This document shows, in pieces, positions 35,223 through 43,624 of a DNA stretch of 64,000 bases (the first letter of the stretch is position 1; each line of letters begins with the position of its first letter). The notes beneath the pieces were generated by a model, which was not told where the DNA came from, searched no databases, and was given only the letters and a program-made list of their open reading frames with translations. Source of the DNA: Lacibacter sp. H407 (lineage in GTDB: Bacteria; Bacteroidota; Bacteroidia; Chitinophagales; Chitinophagaceae); contig NZ_JBBKTU010000002.1 of NCBI RefSeq assembly GCF_037892605.1, positions 186,001-250,000 on the forward strand, given 5' to 3'. Position numbers and translations under genes: made by a program.

Positions 35223-36332
35223 ATGACCCGTTCACTCAGCCAGAAATTCCGCTTCTTTACGTTTATCTGTATTGGCTTGCTGGCTTATGTGCACGGGTAC
35301 AATTTGAACGATACTTATCTCGCTCCTTTCAGTACAGTAGAAGAGCCATTAACATTTACCAGTTTTTTCGAATACCTTTTTGCAAACGGATTGCTTCGTT
35401 TTCGTATACCGATGTTGTTTATGATCTCGGGTTATCTCTATGCAACGTACGATCACAGGCCGTACAAACAACAGGTGAAGAGCAGGTTCCGTTCATTGAT
35501 CATTCCTTACTTTATCTGGAGTGCGTTTGGATTGTTGTTTACATTTTTATTGCAACAGTTTCCTTATACTGCTAATGTTGTTTATGCAGCAGGTATTGAT
35601 CAGTTGGGTGATAACCGTCCCTACACCGAAATTGGATGGTCCGGTATGGCAGAGCGTTTGTTGTTAAGACCTATTGCCTATCAATTGTGGTTTATTCTGG
35701 CCTTGTTCTTTTTTAACCTGCTTTATCCCGCCATCCGATGGATGGTTGTAAAACTCCCATACATCTGGCTACCGCTAACCTTCCTGTTATTTTTTGTTGC
35801 GGTGATAAATGTTCCGTTTGTTGATTTTCGTGGATTGTTTTTCTTTTCGTTTGGTGTGTGGCTGCAAAAGCGAAACATTTCATTGGAGAAAGAGCCTGCG
35901 TGGTTAAGTGTTGGAATCGCCTTTATTGCATTCATTGGTTTATCGGTGATCAAAACATTCATGGCATTTGAACTGGAACCAAATACCACTGCAACATTGA
36001 TCAGTTTACTTGTGATCCATCAGTCGGCTGTATTGACCGGTATTGTAGCGATCTGGTTTGGGGCCGATCGGGTGGTTACATGGATCATGAATAAAGAATG
36101 GTTTCATACGGCAAGCGGGTATTCGTTCTTTATGTTTGGCTTACATGTGCCGTTACTTCCTTACGTAATGAAATGGGCGTTAATGAATACATCTATGTTA
36201 CCAAATTACCGTTTGCTTTGTTACCTGGTTGTTCCATTTCTTGTACTTTGTTTTTGTATATGGATGGGTAGTTTACTGCGGCGGTACATTCCCCGTTTGT
36301 ATCTGCTCACAACAGGAGGAAGAGGCTTCTGA
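35223..36332 (+). CDS. Membrane acyltransferase (acyltransferase 3 family)
   Basis: 369 residues, about ten hydrophobic helices. The N-terminal part carries FFTFICIGLLAYVHGYN and LLRFRIPMLFMISGYLYA, matching the family pattern in which a histidine in helix 1 and the RFRIPMFFMISGYL-type segment form the active region. This family O-acylates surface polysaccharides or lipids. It follows the kinase gene after 3 bp, so it is co-transcribed with it and falls under the same palindrome. An envelope-modifying enzyme inside a sensory operon hints that the system responds to or remodels the cell surface. Confidence 0.88.
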   Translation: MTRSLSQKFRFFTFICIGLLAYVHGYNLNDTYLAPFSTVEEPLTFTSFFEYLFANGLLRFRIPMLFMISGYLYATYDHRPYKQQVKSRFRSLIIPYFIWSAFGLLFTFLLQQFPYTANVVYAAGIDQLGDNRPYTEIGWSGMAERLLLRPIAYQLWFILALFFFNLLYPAIRWMVVKLPYIWLPLTFLLFFVAVINVPFVDFRGLFFFSFGVWLQKRNISLEKEPAWLSVGIAFIAFIGLSVIKTFMAFELEPNTTATLISLLVIHQSAVLTGIVAIWFGADRVVTWIMNKEWFHTASGYSFFMFGLHVPLLPYVMKWALMNTSMLPNYRLLCYLVVPFLVLCFCIWMGSLLRRYIPRLYLLTTGGRGF

Positions 36333-36339
36333 GATTAGT

Positions 36340-36383
36340 ACATATTTATGTGATTGGTTGGCTGTGAGGGAATATTAACTTTG
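36340..36383 (+). promoter_or_regulatory. Regulon promoter 4, response regulator gene
   Basis: TACATATTTATGTG followed by ATTG (36340-36353) and -7 box TAACTTTG (36376-36383), spacing 23 bp. It starts 8 bp after the acyltransferase stop, so the regulator has its own promoter with the regulon site, consistent with autoregulation. Confidence 0.75.
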
Positions 36384-36399
36384 TATAAACACAAGAAAC

Positions 36400-37035
36400 A
36401 TGATCAAAGTATTGCTGTATGAAGACAATCCGCAACTGCGTGAAGGGTTAACCATGTTGATCGATGGCAGTGATGGATTTACTGTACTTGCATCTTACAA
36501 AAACTGCGATAACGTAACTGATGAAGTGAAGGCATGGAACCCTGATGTGATCTTAATGGACATTGATATGCCGGGTACCAATGGTATTGAAGGGTTGAAA
36601 TTGATCCGCTCACAAAACAGCACGGTAAAAATTTTAATGCTCACGGTATTTGATGATAACAAGAATGTATTTGAAGCCATCCGCAATGGTGCGAATGGGT
36701 ATGTGTTGAAGAAAACTCCACCGGCTAAATTGTTAGAATATATCGAAGAGGCTGCCAGCGGCGGAGCACCAATGACAGCTTCCATTGCTACACAGGTACT
36801 CAAAATGTTTTCGCAGGTAAATACGCATGTTCAAAATGAAGAATACCATTTGAGCGACCGTGAAAAACAAGTACTGCAGTTACTGGTTGATGGCTTCAGT
36901 TATAAAATGATCGCTTCCGAAATGTTCATTTCCATTGATACTGTTCGAAGTCATATCAAAAAGATCTACGAAAAGCTCCACGTCAATTCAAAAAGCGAAG
37001 CAGTAGCAAAAGCATTTAAGGATAAATTGCTGTAA
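36400..37035 (+). CDS. NarL/FixJ-type response regulator
   Basis: 211 residues: receiver domain (about 1-120) with acidic pair E8/D9, phosphoacceptor D54 in ILMDIDMPG, threonine in MLTVFDD and lysine in VLKKTPP; linker; C-terminal LuxR-type helix-turn-helix (about 145-205) with LSDREKQVLQLLVDGFSYKMIASEMFISIDTVRSHIKKIYEKL. It is separated from the kinase gene only by the acyltransferase gene and is the natural partner of the HisKA_3 kinase. I propose that it binds the 14-bp palindrome found before itself, the kinase and the other units of this region. A terminator follows. Confidence 0.95.
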   Translation: MIKVLLYEDNPQLREGLTMLIDGSDGFTVLASYKNCDNVTDEVKAWNPDVILMDIDMPGTNGIEGLKLIRSQNSTVKILMLTVFDDNKNVFEAIRNGANGYVLKKTPPAKLLEYIEEAASGGAPMTASIATQVLKMFSQVNTHVQNEEYHLSDREKQVLQLLVDGFSYKMIASEMFISIDTVRSHIKKIYEKLHVNSKSEAVAKAFKDKLL

Positions 37036-37157
37036 ACGTTTTCTCGTATAGTATTTATCAGTACATCAACACTACCCGTTTCCAATTCATCCGGATTTTT
37101 GTTGTTTGTCTCTATTGGCAAAGGGCCTGCATATACAGTTCATCCATCTCTTTCATC

Positions 37158-37183
37158 AATAGCCTGCACAGCGGGCTATTTTT
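37158..37183 (+). terminator. Rho-independent terminator after the response regulator gene
   Basis: AATAGCC/GGCTATT stem (37158-37164, 37174-37180) with further GC/GC pairing inside, then TTTTT. The end of it also reads TATTTTTG, which looks like a -7 box by chance or could start the next gene. Upstream 37036-37157 shows nothing else. Confidence 0.75.
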
Positions 37184-37214
37184 GTATTCACCTTATCATC
37201 AATCAAACCTTATC

Positions 37215-38669
37215 ATGCAATTGTTCAAATCATTTCTTGTTACAGCAGCACTTTTCAGTTGCTATACGGTAACTGCACAGGACAGCACAAAGCAAAGTAA
37301 AAACCGTCTTATCCTCGATTTTCCTGTGCTTGAATTTCCACACATGAATTATGCAGCAGGGATGTCGTTCAACAAACGCCTGCAATTGCCTTCCGGCGGC
37401 ACTGTGCGTCCAACCTTCGGCGATTTTATACGTGGGTACGAAAGTCCTTCCATGCAGCAGGCACTTGCTGTTACAAAGAATCTTCATGCAACAAATTATT
37501 ATTTTAATAACCGGTTATGGAACAAATGGATCGCACCGGTAAATTCTAAGAAAAAATTTCTAAACCGGCTTGCTGCGAATGCAACGGCCGGTGCAATTGA
37601 TTATGTGTTGGCGTATCACCTCATGGTGTTTGGTCCGGTTTGGCTGCATGAAGAGTTTCACCGGAATGGTGTAACGCATCAATGTGCATCCAGCTTCGAT
37701 GAAACTTATTATCGCTTCGGCGGAGGTATCCCAAGTGGTTCAGTATCGCATGTGCTGGATGAAGACATGATGCGGTTTAAAGATAGAGCACCACAAAACA
37801 TGGTGCGTAGTTTTGCAGCAGGTATTGAAGCGCAGTATCAATTGGTAAGAGCCTTGCAGAAAGATAATTTTTTCCATCCCACCAATCAGCCAAATGTTGC
37901 CATGAATATTCTTGTCACTAACCAGGCAATTGGTTATGTGAATCAGTTCAAACAAAAAGATTACGATGCCAGTATCGACTCAATGAATAAATATGGAGTT
38001 GCAATAAAGGATCGTGATTTTGTGGGATGGGATTTTACAGCATGGGTATACGATCTGCATCGCATCAATGAACCGTATAGCAACCGTGGTACACATCCAA
38101 ACGGAACGGGGATCAACAGAGCCATCAAACGAAGTCAGCTTACAGCAGAAGAAGATCAATATTTAAGTAAGATGGGACGGATGCAGTACCTGAATTTTAT
38201 TTCACCTTCCATGGTTGGTATTCATCGCATTAAATTAAATGAACAAACGGCGTTTAATTTTTCAGTTCGTCATATATTGAATTCGTTTGGGTATGATCTG
38301 GGTCTTGATGTTTTTCTCGAGACAAAAGGAACGCAATGGCTGGTAGGATTGCATGGATACAGAAATAAAGAAAAAATTTGGCCCGGTATTGAAGTAGAAA
38401 ATCCTGCGATCAAACTACGTGTACGCAGAGCTCAAATACCGGTACAGGCAAGAGCAATGTTATGGCTCCAACCCAAAGATCAATTGTTTACATCCACCAA
38501 AGCCGAACCTGGAGGTTTGTTACAACTGCGTGCTTTTTATCCAACGGGAAAATCTTTGAAGTTGTATGCAGAAGCAGAAGCAAAGACAAACGGATGGGTG
38601 GCAGCAAATCCTTATCTCGATCCGAATGTAACGGTGCGGATGGGTTTGATGGTTGATCTCAACAAATAA
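37215..38669 (+). CDS. Secreted protein with HExxH motif and barrel-like C-terminus (unrecognised)
   Basis: 484 residues from ATG 37215, which starts a signal peptide (QLFKSFLVTAALFSCYTVTAQ); the open frame back to 37182 lacks one. The middle part is helical with YHLMVFGPVWLHEEFHRNG, that is HEEFH, a zinc-protease-type HExxH flanked by a small membrane-like helix. A conserved acid that could be the third ligand is not obvious; EAQYQ follows about 60 residues later. The C-terminal 200 residues (FSVRHILNSFGYDLGLDVFLE, KSLKLYAEAEAKTNGW, VTVRMGLMVDLNK) alternate like beta-strands of an outer-membrane barrel. I know no named family. Start region carries the leader CCTTATCAT. Confidence 0.7.
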   Translation: MQLFKSFLVTAALFSCYTVTAQDSTKQSKNRLILDFPVLEFPHMNYAAGMSFNKRLQLPSGGTVRPTFGDFIRGYESPSMQQALAVTKNLHATNYYFNNRLWNKWIAPVNSKKKFLNRLAANATAGAIDYVLAYHLMVFGPVWLHEEFHRNGVTHQCASSFDETYYRFGGGIPSGSVSHVLDEDMMRFKDRAPQNMVRSFAAGIEAQYQLVRALQKDNFFHPTNQPNVAMNILVTNQAIGYVNQFKQKDYDASIDSMNKYGVAIKDRDFVGWDFTAWVYDLHRINEPYSNRGTHPNGTGINRAIKRSQLTAEEDQYLSKMGRMQYLNFISPSMVGIHRIKLNEQTAFNFSVRHILNSFGYDLGLDVFLETKGTQWLVGLHGYRNKEKIWPGIEVENPAIKLRVRRAQIPVQARAMLWLQPKDQLFTSTKAEPGGLLQLRAFYPTGKSLKLYAEAEAKTNGWVAANPYLDPNVTVRMGLMVDLNK

Positions 38670-38676
38670 TCACAGT

Positions 38677-38706
38677 ATCCTGTTCGTTTATCGAACAGGA
38701 TTTTTT
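38677..38706 (+). terminator. Rho-independent terminator after the HExxH gene
   Basis: ATCCTGTTCG/CGAACAGGAT perfect 10-bp stem with TTTAT loop (38677-38686, 38692-38701), then TTTTTT. Confidence 0.93.
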
Positions 38707-38728
38707 ATTTTGTTCAAAATGTATTCAG

Positions 38729-39262
38729 ATGTTTCCTGTTCTTACCACAGAACGTTTAGTATTACGAAAGGTTGAACAAACCGATGCGGTGGCTGTATTA
38801 AAAGGCTACAGCGATCCGTTGGTGAATCGGCATATGTCGGTGGTCTATCATTCTTTGGAAGAAGTGCAGGTGCAACTCGATTGGTACAACGAAATTTATA
38901 ACACAGGAGACGGGATCTGGTGGGCATTTAGCAAGAAGGAGAATCCGGCCATAGTGATTGGCAACGGCGGATTGCATCAGCACAAACAGGAGCATAAATG
39001 TGTTGAGCTTGGTTACTGGATATTACCGGAAGAGCAAGGCCGTGGCTATGCATCAGAAGCCATCCGCTCCATTTGTGCGTATGCATTTACTACGATGGAT
39101 GTGCACCGCATCGAAGCCATTGTTGAAGGCGACAACAATGCAAGTATGCAATTGCTTACCAAGCTGGGCTTTGCACATAAAGGTGCTCGCAAAGAATGTG
39201 AACTGAAAAACGGGCGCTATATCGATCTCCATTATTTTGCTTTGCTCAATCCGGCGCATTAA
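38729..39262 (+). CDS. GNAT N-acetyltransferase (RimJ/RimL type)
   Basis: 177-residue acetyl-CoA-dependent acetyltransferase. Starts with TERLVLRKVEQTDAVAV, typical of the RimJ/RimL group, followed by ELGYWILPEEQGRGYASEAI (acetyl-CoA loop RGYASEA), MDVHRIEAIVEGDNNASMQLLTKLGF and a closing strand (YIDLHYFALL). Substrate cannot be read; relatives acetylate ribosomal proteins, amino acids or antibiotics. Preceded by a terminator and without a regulon palindrome of its own. Confidence 0.9.
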   Translation: MFPVLTTERLVLRKVEQTDAVAVLKGYSDPLVNRHMSVVYHSLEEVQVQLDWYNEIYNTGDGIWWAFSKKENPAIVIGNGGLHQHKQEHKCVELGYWILPEEQGRGYASEAIRSICAYAFTTMDVHRIEAIVEGDNNASMQLLTKLGFAHKGARKECELKNGRYIDLHYFALLNPAH

Positions 39263-39317
39263 AAGCCGATGCATGTGATGTTTCCTCACATCATTTCACG
39301 CTGTACATTCCACAATT

Positions 39318-39363
39318 CACACAGTTATGCGATTGATTCACGGGGTACTGCAATCTATCTTCA
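39318..39363 (+). promoter_or_regulatory. Regulon promoter 5, small-peptide gene
   Basis: CACACAGTTATGCG followed by ATTG (39318-39331) and -7-like box TATCTTCA (39356-39363), spacing exactly 25 bp. The expected transcript starts near 39370, about 30 nt before the small peptide start. Confidence 0.7.
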
Positions 39364-39400
39364 CATCAGTTTCGTTAATATAGTTACTAAAACATTTTTT

Positions 39401-39499
39401 ATGAACGATTTAATGTGGGCCCATATCTATGTTGTTCCAACCGGTACCGGCTTTGGCTACCTGTTGATCAACTGTATCGGCAATCCCGAAAATAACTGA
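39401..39499 (+). CDS. Predicted 32-residue peptide under regulon control
   Basis: ATG at 39401 opens a frame for NDLMWAHIYVVPTGTGFGY and a short tail (LLINCIGNPENN), stop at 39497-39499. It is hydrophobic in the middle (IYVV..GYLLIN) and has no recognised relative. The longer frame that opens at 39269 crosses the promoter, so the 32-residue form is preferred. Support is context: a regulon palindrome and a -7 box at the right distance point to it. It could be a signalling or toxin-like peptide, or simply the leader of the Crp gene that starts 44 bp later. Confidence 0.45.
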   Translation: MNDLMWAHIYVVPTGTGFGYLLINCIGNPENN

Positions 39500-39542
39500 T
39501 GTTGCTTTTTGGTAAACGCAGGCTTTGCTTATCTTTAGCAGG

Positions 39543-40121
39543 ATGGAAATTGAATTGCTTAAACAATTTGTACAACAAATTCATCCGTTGCCGGAAGCGG
39601 AGCTGGAACGTTTTGCTGCCAACTGGAAACCGCTGACCGTAAAACGGAAAACCATTCTTACAGCGGCCGGTGAAACTGAACGTTATGTTTATTTTGTGCT
39701 GGAAGGATTGCAACGTGCGTTTTATGTGGGCGATGGCAACAAAGAAGCAACCATTGTGTTTACCTATCCACCTTCCTTCAGCGGTGTAGCTGATAGTTTT
39801 CTTACACAAACTCCTTCGCTTTATTTTTTAGAAACCTTAACAGCCAGTCGTTTTCTCCGCATATCGTACGATGAAATGGACCAACTGATGAAAACTTCAC
39901 CAGCCATTCAACAATTTTTATTTAAGGCAACCGCTTTCGCATTAAAAGGTGCGTTACATCGGCATGTAGAATTACAATGTTTTACAAACGAAGAAAAGTT
40001 CAGGACATTATTGCAACGCAGTCCGCATATCCTCAACCTGGTACCACACAAGTACATCGCCTCTTACCTCGGCATGGATGCCACCAACTTCAGTAAGTTG
40101 TTAGGCTCAGTTAAAATTTAA
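39543..40121 (+). CDS. Crp/Fnr-family transcriptional regulator
   Basis: 192 residues from ATG 39543, where the conserved helix (EIELLKQFVQQIHPLPEAELERF) begins; the open frame back to 39525 is not supported. Barrel domain: KRKTILTAAGETERYVYFVLEGLQRAFYVGDGNKEATIVF. C-terminal HTH: LVPHKYIASYLGMDATNFSKLLG. It is the short Bacteroidota type without FNR cysteines. A -7-like TATCTTTA lies at 39530-39537, very near the start codon, suggesting an almost leaderless message; it could also be read through from the small-peptide unit. Confidence 0.88.
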   Translation: MEIELLKQFVQQIHPLPEAELERFAANWKPLTVKRKTILTAAGETERYVYFVLEGLQRAFYVGDGNKEATIVFTYPPSFSGVADSFLTQTPSLYFLETLTASRFLRISYDEMDQLMKTSPAIQQFLFKATAFALKGALHRHVELQCFTNEEKFRTLLQRSPHILNLVPHKYIASYLGMDATNFSKLLGSVKI

Positions 40122-40201
40122 TTTGCACTACGTTGGAAATCTTGGTTTTTACCAAGAACTGTTTTATTGATCTGTTTGAAATTTGTGTTAAATAGAAAAA
40201 C

Positions 40202-40795
40202 ATGAAACAGATCAATAGTAACACACTTCTTGAATTATTGCAAGCCGATGTACGTGAAATTTTATTGCAATGCTCAGCCTTGCAGGCAAAACCTGCCAGC
40301 CTGCTGCAACAACAACCACAGCCGGACAAGTGGAGTGTGGCGCAGGTATTGGAACACCTGAATTTTTATTCCCGTTTTTATATTACGGCCATTGAACAGA
40401 AATTACATTTGAATCAATCGGGGCCCAATAGAGATTTTACACCCGGTTGGCTGGGTAATTATTTTACAAAGCTGATGAAGCCTACAGCCGAAAAAACCAT
40501 TGCATCAAAAATGAAAGCACCGGCCAATGCAGTTCCTTCGGCTCAGCCCGATGCAACGGCAGTTTTAACGGAGTTTATCAGTCATCAACATCATTTGCTC
40601 AACCTGTTACAAATTGCCCGTACTGCTAATCTTGAATACAACCGTATTCCAACTTCGCTTACAAAATTGATCAAGTTAAAGCTGGGCGATACGTTCCGTT
40701 TCTTTATTGCACATGAGCAACGGCATTTTTTACAAATTGAAAACACCCTGAAACAGATCGAGTTGAAAGATTCATCTGTTTTACACGCTGCCTGA
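40202..40795 (+). CDS. DinB-like metal-binding protein
   Basis: 197 residues of the DinB/YfiT helical-bundle superfamily. The metal-ligand histidine pattern is visible: VAQVLEHLNFYSRFY (first), SHQHHLLNLL (middle) and FFIAHEQRHFLQIENTL (last, HxxxH). Relatives act as thiol-dependent S-transferases or nickel/zinc enzymes. It follows the Crp gene by 80 bp in the same direction, which fits a target of that regulator. Ends with a clean terminator. Confidence 0.88.
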   Translation: MKQINSNTLLELLQADVREILLQCSALQAKPASLLQQQPQPDKWSVAQVLEHLNFYSRFYITAIEQKLHLNQSGPNRDFTPGWLGNYFTKLMKPTAEKTIASKMKAPANAVPSAQPDATAVLTEFISHQHHLLNLLQIARTANLEYNRIPTSLTKLIKLKLGDTFRFFIAHEQRHFLQIENTLKQIELKDSSVLHAA

Positions 40796-40812
40796 TCAAC
40801 CCTTATCATCAA

Positions 40813-40844
40813 AAAGATGTGATAGTGATATCACATCTTTTTTT
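40813..40844 (+). terminator. Rho-independent terminator after the DinB-like gene
   Basis: AAAGATGTGA/TCACATCTTT perfect 10-bp stem (40813-40822, 40831-40840), then TTTTT. Confidence 0.92.
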
Positions 40845-40861
40845 ATGTGCCGGCTTATTTT

Positions 40862-40907
40862 CACATTGATATGTGGTTTCCTGAAAGAATATAATTCCAA
40901 ATCTTTG
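40862..40907 (+). promoter_or_regulatory. Regulon promoter 6, barrel/serine-hydrolase operon
   Basis: CACATTGATATGTG followed by GTTT (40862-40875), -7-like box AATCTTTG (40900-40907), spacing 25 bp. Leader CCTTATCATC follows at 40911. Confidence 0.75.
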
Positions 40908-40927
40908 CAACCTTATCATCACTCATC

Positions 40928-41521
40928 ATGAAATTCAACCTTATCATCATTTTTACATTCTTCGTGTTCTTTACTGCCGGTCATGTATTGGCACAGCAGC
41001 ATCAAAGACCATTGGGATACGATCTTTCTGCAGGACTACAAACATTTTATGCGCCATTTTTAAAAGCGGATGTAAAGGGCATGCATCCGGTTATACTGGC
41101 GGGTGTACATCAGCCATTGAATTTGAAAAACAATGTGGGCCTCACATTAAAACTGGGCTATAACCGTCATGCAAAACAAGGCGATGCATTGTTTACGCAG
41201 CTGTTGTTTAATTACACACCGGTTATTGCAAATCGGCTGGAGTTAGGTATTGGTGCAGGCATTGGTTATCAGTTAGCATTTTATCCATCAAAGCCATTGA
41301 AATGGAATGGTACAGAATGGGTAGAAGGAAAAGCAACAAAAGGTGTGATACAGGTACCGGCACAGGTGAGTATCGGTTACCGTGGTATTGAAACAAGCAA
41401 AGGCCGTTTTACACCGTATGTTTCTTACCAGTTGAATGCGTTGTTTAAATACACGCCCGATCTTACTCCATTACCATCCTCGTTCTTTTTGCTGGGTGTT
41501 AAATATTCAGCTAAGAAATAA
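40928..41521 (+). CDS. Small secreted outer-membrane-barrel-like protein
   Basis: 197 residues, signal peptide at the start (KFNLIIIFTFFVFFTAGHVLAQ). The mature part reads as paired amphipathic strands (GLTLKLGYNRHA, LELGIGAGIGYQLAFYP, RFTPYVSYQLNALFKYTP) with a C-terminal FFLLGVKYSAKK, consistent with an eight-stranded barrel. No specific family recognised. First gene of a probable four-gene unit (barrel, serine hydrolase, two paralogous lipoproteins) behind regulon promoter 6. Confidence 0.7.
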   Translation: MKFNLIIIFTFFVFFTAGHVLAQQHQRPLGYDLSAGLQTFYAPFLKADVKGMHPVILAGVHQPLNLKNNVGLTLKLGYNRHAKQGDALFTQLLFNYTPVIANRLELGIGAGIGYQLAFYPSKPLKWNGTEWVEGKATKGVIQVPAQVSIGYRGIETSKGRFTPYVSYQLNALFKYTPDLTPLPSSFFLLGVKYSAKK

Positions 41522-41551
41522 TTACTGCTAACCTCAAACGAATTAAATTAT

Positions 41552-42751
41552 ATGAAACGGATTTTCATCGTTGCTATCGCTATCGGCTTGCTGTTTTTTT
41601 CTTCCTGTCGTAAGGATGTTTACAGTACTGCTGTTACGCCTGTGGGTGGAGTATTGCCAAAAAATGCAAACCATCCAATGAAAGACAGTCTTGAATTTAT
41701 TATCAATAAACATATAGCCAAGGGTGTTCCGGGTGTGCAGGTAATGGTCAAGAATGCAGATGGCTGGTATATTGCAAATGCCGGTTATGCAAAAGTGGAA
41801 ATCAAAACACCTATTGAAGATAATATGACGGCTTGGGTATACAGTATTTCCAAAACCTATCTTGCTGTTGTTGCATTACGATTGAAAGAAAAAGGAATTC
41901 TGAATCTTGATGCAAAGATCTCCAGCTATCTTTCGCAGGATGTAATAAAGCATTTGGCAAATGCTGATAAGATCACCGTGCGGCAACTGATGAATCACAG
42001 TAGCGGGTTGCGCAACCATACGGTAGAACCTTCGTTTCAATTATTTCAATTGAATAATCCATTGACTGTGCTGACTCTTGAAGAGAAAGTGAAATTCGTG
42101 TACGACAAACCTGCGCTGTTTGAACCGGGAACAGATTTCTTTTATTCCAACACAGGTTATACATTGTTGCAGTGGGTTGTAGAAAAAGTAAGTAACAAGC
42201 CTTATGCGCAAGTGTTGCGGGAAGAAATTCTGCAGCCATTGAATCTTACAAAAACATTTTACGGAGTTACCGATCAACAAGCGCTGCAGTTAGGTTTTCC
42301 CAATTATTATTTTGAACGATATAACAATGGTCAACTGGAAAATGCAACGCAATGGCATAATACTATTGCGAAAGGATTGGAAGGCTATGGTGGTATTGCT
42401 GCCAATGGAACAGATGTAATTCGTTTCATGGAGTCTTTGATCAACGGTAATATCATCAGCCCTGAATCATTAACGGAAATGCGCACATGGGTACAAGGCA
42501 AAGAAAGTACAGAACCCGACTATGGATTGGGTTTTGAATACTTTGGCAGCTATAACAAAACGGTTCCTACTGTTACGTACGGACATGAAGGTGATGGATT
42601 GGGCGGCACTACACAGGTTTTATACATTCCTGCCAACAATACATATTTATTTATCAGCATTAATGCAGGTCGTCAGTTGTTTGGTGAGTATTTGTTCCGC
42701 ACCAGCGATCTTAAAATTGATCTGTGCCGTTATGCAGCAACCTATCGTTGA
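41552..42751 (+). CDS. Serine hydrolase lipoprotein (class C beta-lactamase / DD-peptidase fold)
   Basis: 399 residues, lipoprotein signal ending FFSSCRKD. Penicillin-binding-type motifs: SISK (SxxK, nucleophile serine, about residue 107), YSNTG (YxN, about 200) and HEGDGLGG in place of KTG. Together they place it in the broad beta-lactamase-related serine hydrolase family (Pfam Beta-lactamase), whose members include DD-peptidases and esterases. Exposed on the periplasmic or outer side. 30 bp after the barrel gene. Actual substrate unknown; not evidence of antibiotic resistance. Confidence 0.88.
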   Translation: MKRIFIVAIAIGLLFFSSCRKDVYSTAVTPVGGVLPKNANHPMKDSLEFIINKHIAKGVPGVQVMVKNADGWYIANAGYAKVEIKTPIEDNMTAWVYSISKTYLAVVALRLKEKGILNLDAKISSYLSQDVIKHLANADKITVRQLMNHSSGLRNHTVEPSFQLFQLNNPLTVLTLEEKVKFVYDKPALFEPGTDFFYSNTGYTLLQWVVEKVSNKPYAQVLREEILQPLNLTKTFYGVTDQQALQLGFPNYYFERYNNGQLENATQWHNTIAKGLEGYGGIAANGTDVIRFMESLINGNIISPESLTEMRTWVQGKESTEPDYGLGFEYFGSYNKTVPTVTYGHEGDGLGGTTQVLYIPANNTYLFISINAGRQLFGEYLFRTSDLKIDLCRYAATYR

Positions 42752-42769
42752 TCCATTAACTAAAATGTT

Positions 42770-43546
42770 ATGCAAAAGATATATGGTTTTCTTTTTTTAA
42801 TAGTAGTGATCAGTTCCTGCAAACCGCAGCCTGATCCGTTGCAACCGCCTGTGATACCCATTGCCAGGTATGTAAGCAAGATCGCAAATGCGGAAACTGA
42901 ATTCAGAGAGTATCAGTACAATGCACAACATACGCTTACAAAATACACGTCGCAGTTTGTTAACGGAGCAGGAATCTCCCGGTTAATTATCGATTATACC
43001 TATTCAAATTCTGTTATTACAAAAGCTGAGTCAATATCGGGTCGTATAGATTACGTCACCGAAGCAGGAAAAGTAGTATCAACAAAATATTTTTCAGTGA
43101 ATGGTGTGCTTCGTTCAACCATTCAATACATATACAATAACAAGGGACAGTTAAAGGAATGGATCGAGCAGATCAACAATCCTCATACAAATGAACCGGT
43201 TGAATCGAAGCAGATTTACGAATACCATCCTGATGGTAATGTAAAGCGAATTGAACATTTCTATCGCCTCAGTTTAACAGATCCGTTCACGTCCATGGGC
43301 GGAACGCTGTATGATCGTTACGACCGTTACCGAAATCCGGAATTGTTGTTTGGTACACCGTTGTATTTGCCGGGCGTGTTTGTAGCAATCAATAATCCGG
43401 GACGCATTCAGCATTTTACTCCCGGCGGAGCGGTACATCAAATTAATTTACTGGAGTATACTTATTATGCAGATGGAATGATCGCTACCAAAAAGTCATC
43501 ATTGAGTAACAGTTCCGTTTCGATTTTATACACGTACAGTTATTAA
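42770..43546 (+). CDS. Repeat lipoprotein, paralogue A
   Basis: 258 residues, lipoprotein signal (FLFLIVVISSCKPQP). The mature part repeats a YD/RHS-like unit: FREYQYNAQHTLTKYTSQF, IDYTYSNSVITKAES, IQYIYNNKGQLKEWIEQI, QIYEYHPDGNVKRIEHFY, LEYTYYADGMIATKKSS, ending ILYTYSY. Each unit is a short beta-strand, two glycine/asparagine turns and another strand, as in RHS-repeat or DUF4595-like lipoproteins. It shares its order with the next gene and with the 48705 gene, so these are paralogues. Probably surface exposed. No catalytic residues are evident. Confidence 0.75.
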   Translation: MQKIYGFLFLIVVISSCKPQPDPLQPPVIPIARYVSKIANAETEFREYQYNAQHTLTKYTSQFVNGAGISRLIIDYTYSNSVITKAESISGRIDYVTEAGKVVSTKYFSVNGVLRSTIQYIYNNKGQLKEWIEQINNPHTNEPVESKQIYEYHPDGNVKRIEHFYRLSLTDPFTSMGGTLYDRYDRYRNPELLFGTPLYLPGVFVAINNPGRIQHFTPGGAVHQINLLEYTYYADGMIATKKSSLSNSSVSILYTYSY

Positions 43547-43624
43547 CTGTTAAACTTTATTCTATTTTGATCTTGATGCAACGGAGTGTAGTCGAAAGTT
43601 GTATTCAAGAAGAAAACACAATCT

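Noticed and set aside
37177-37184. TATTTTTG as -7 box for the 37215 gene
   Set aside because: It overlaps the T-run of the regulator terminator and has no palindrome upstream; coincidence cannot be excluded, so it was not annotated as a promoter.
39273-39291. ATGTGA-N7-TCACAT, CRP-like inverted repeat near the Crp gene at 39543
   Set aside because: The spacing (7) is off the CRP form, it stands far from the Crp gene start and may be a short hairpin after the GNAT gene. No second copy was found.
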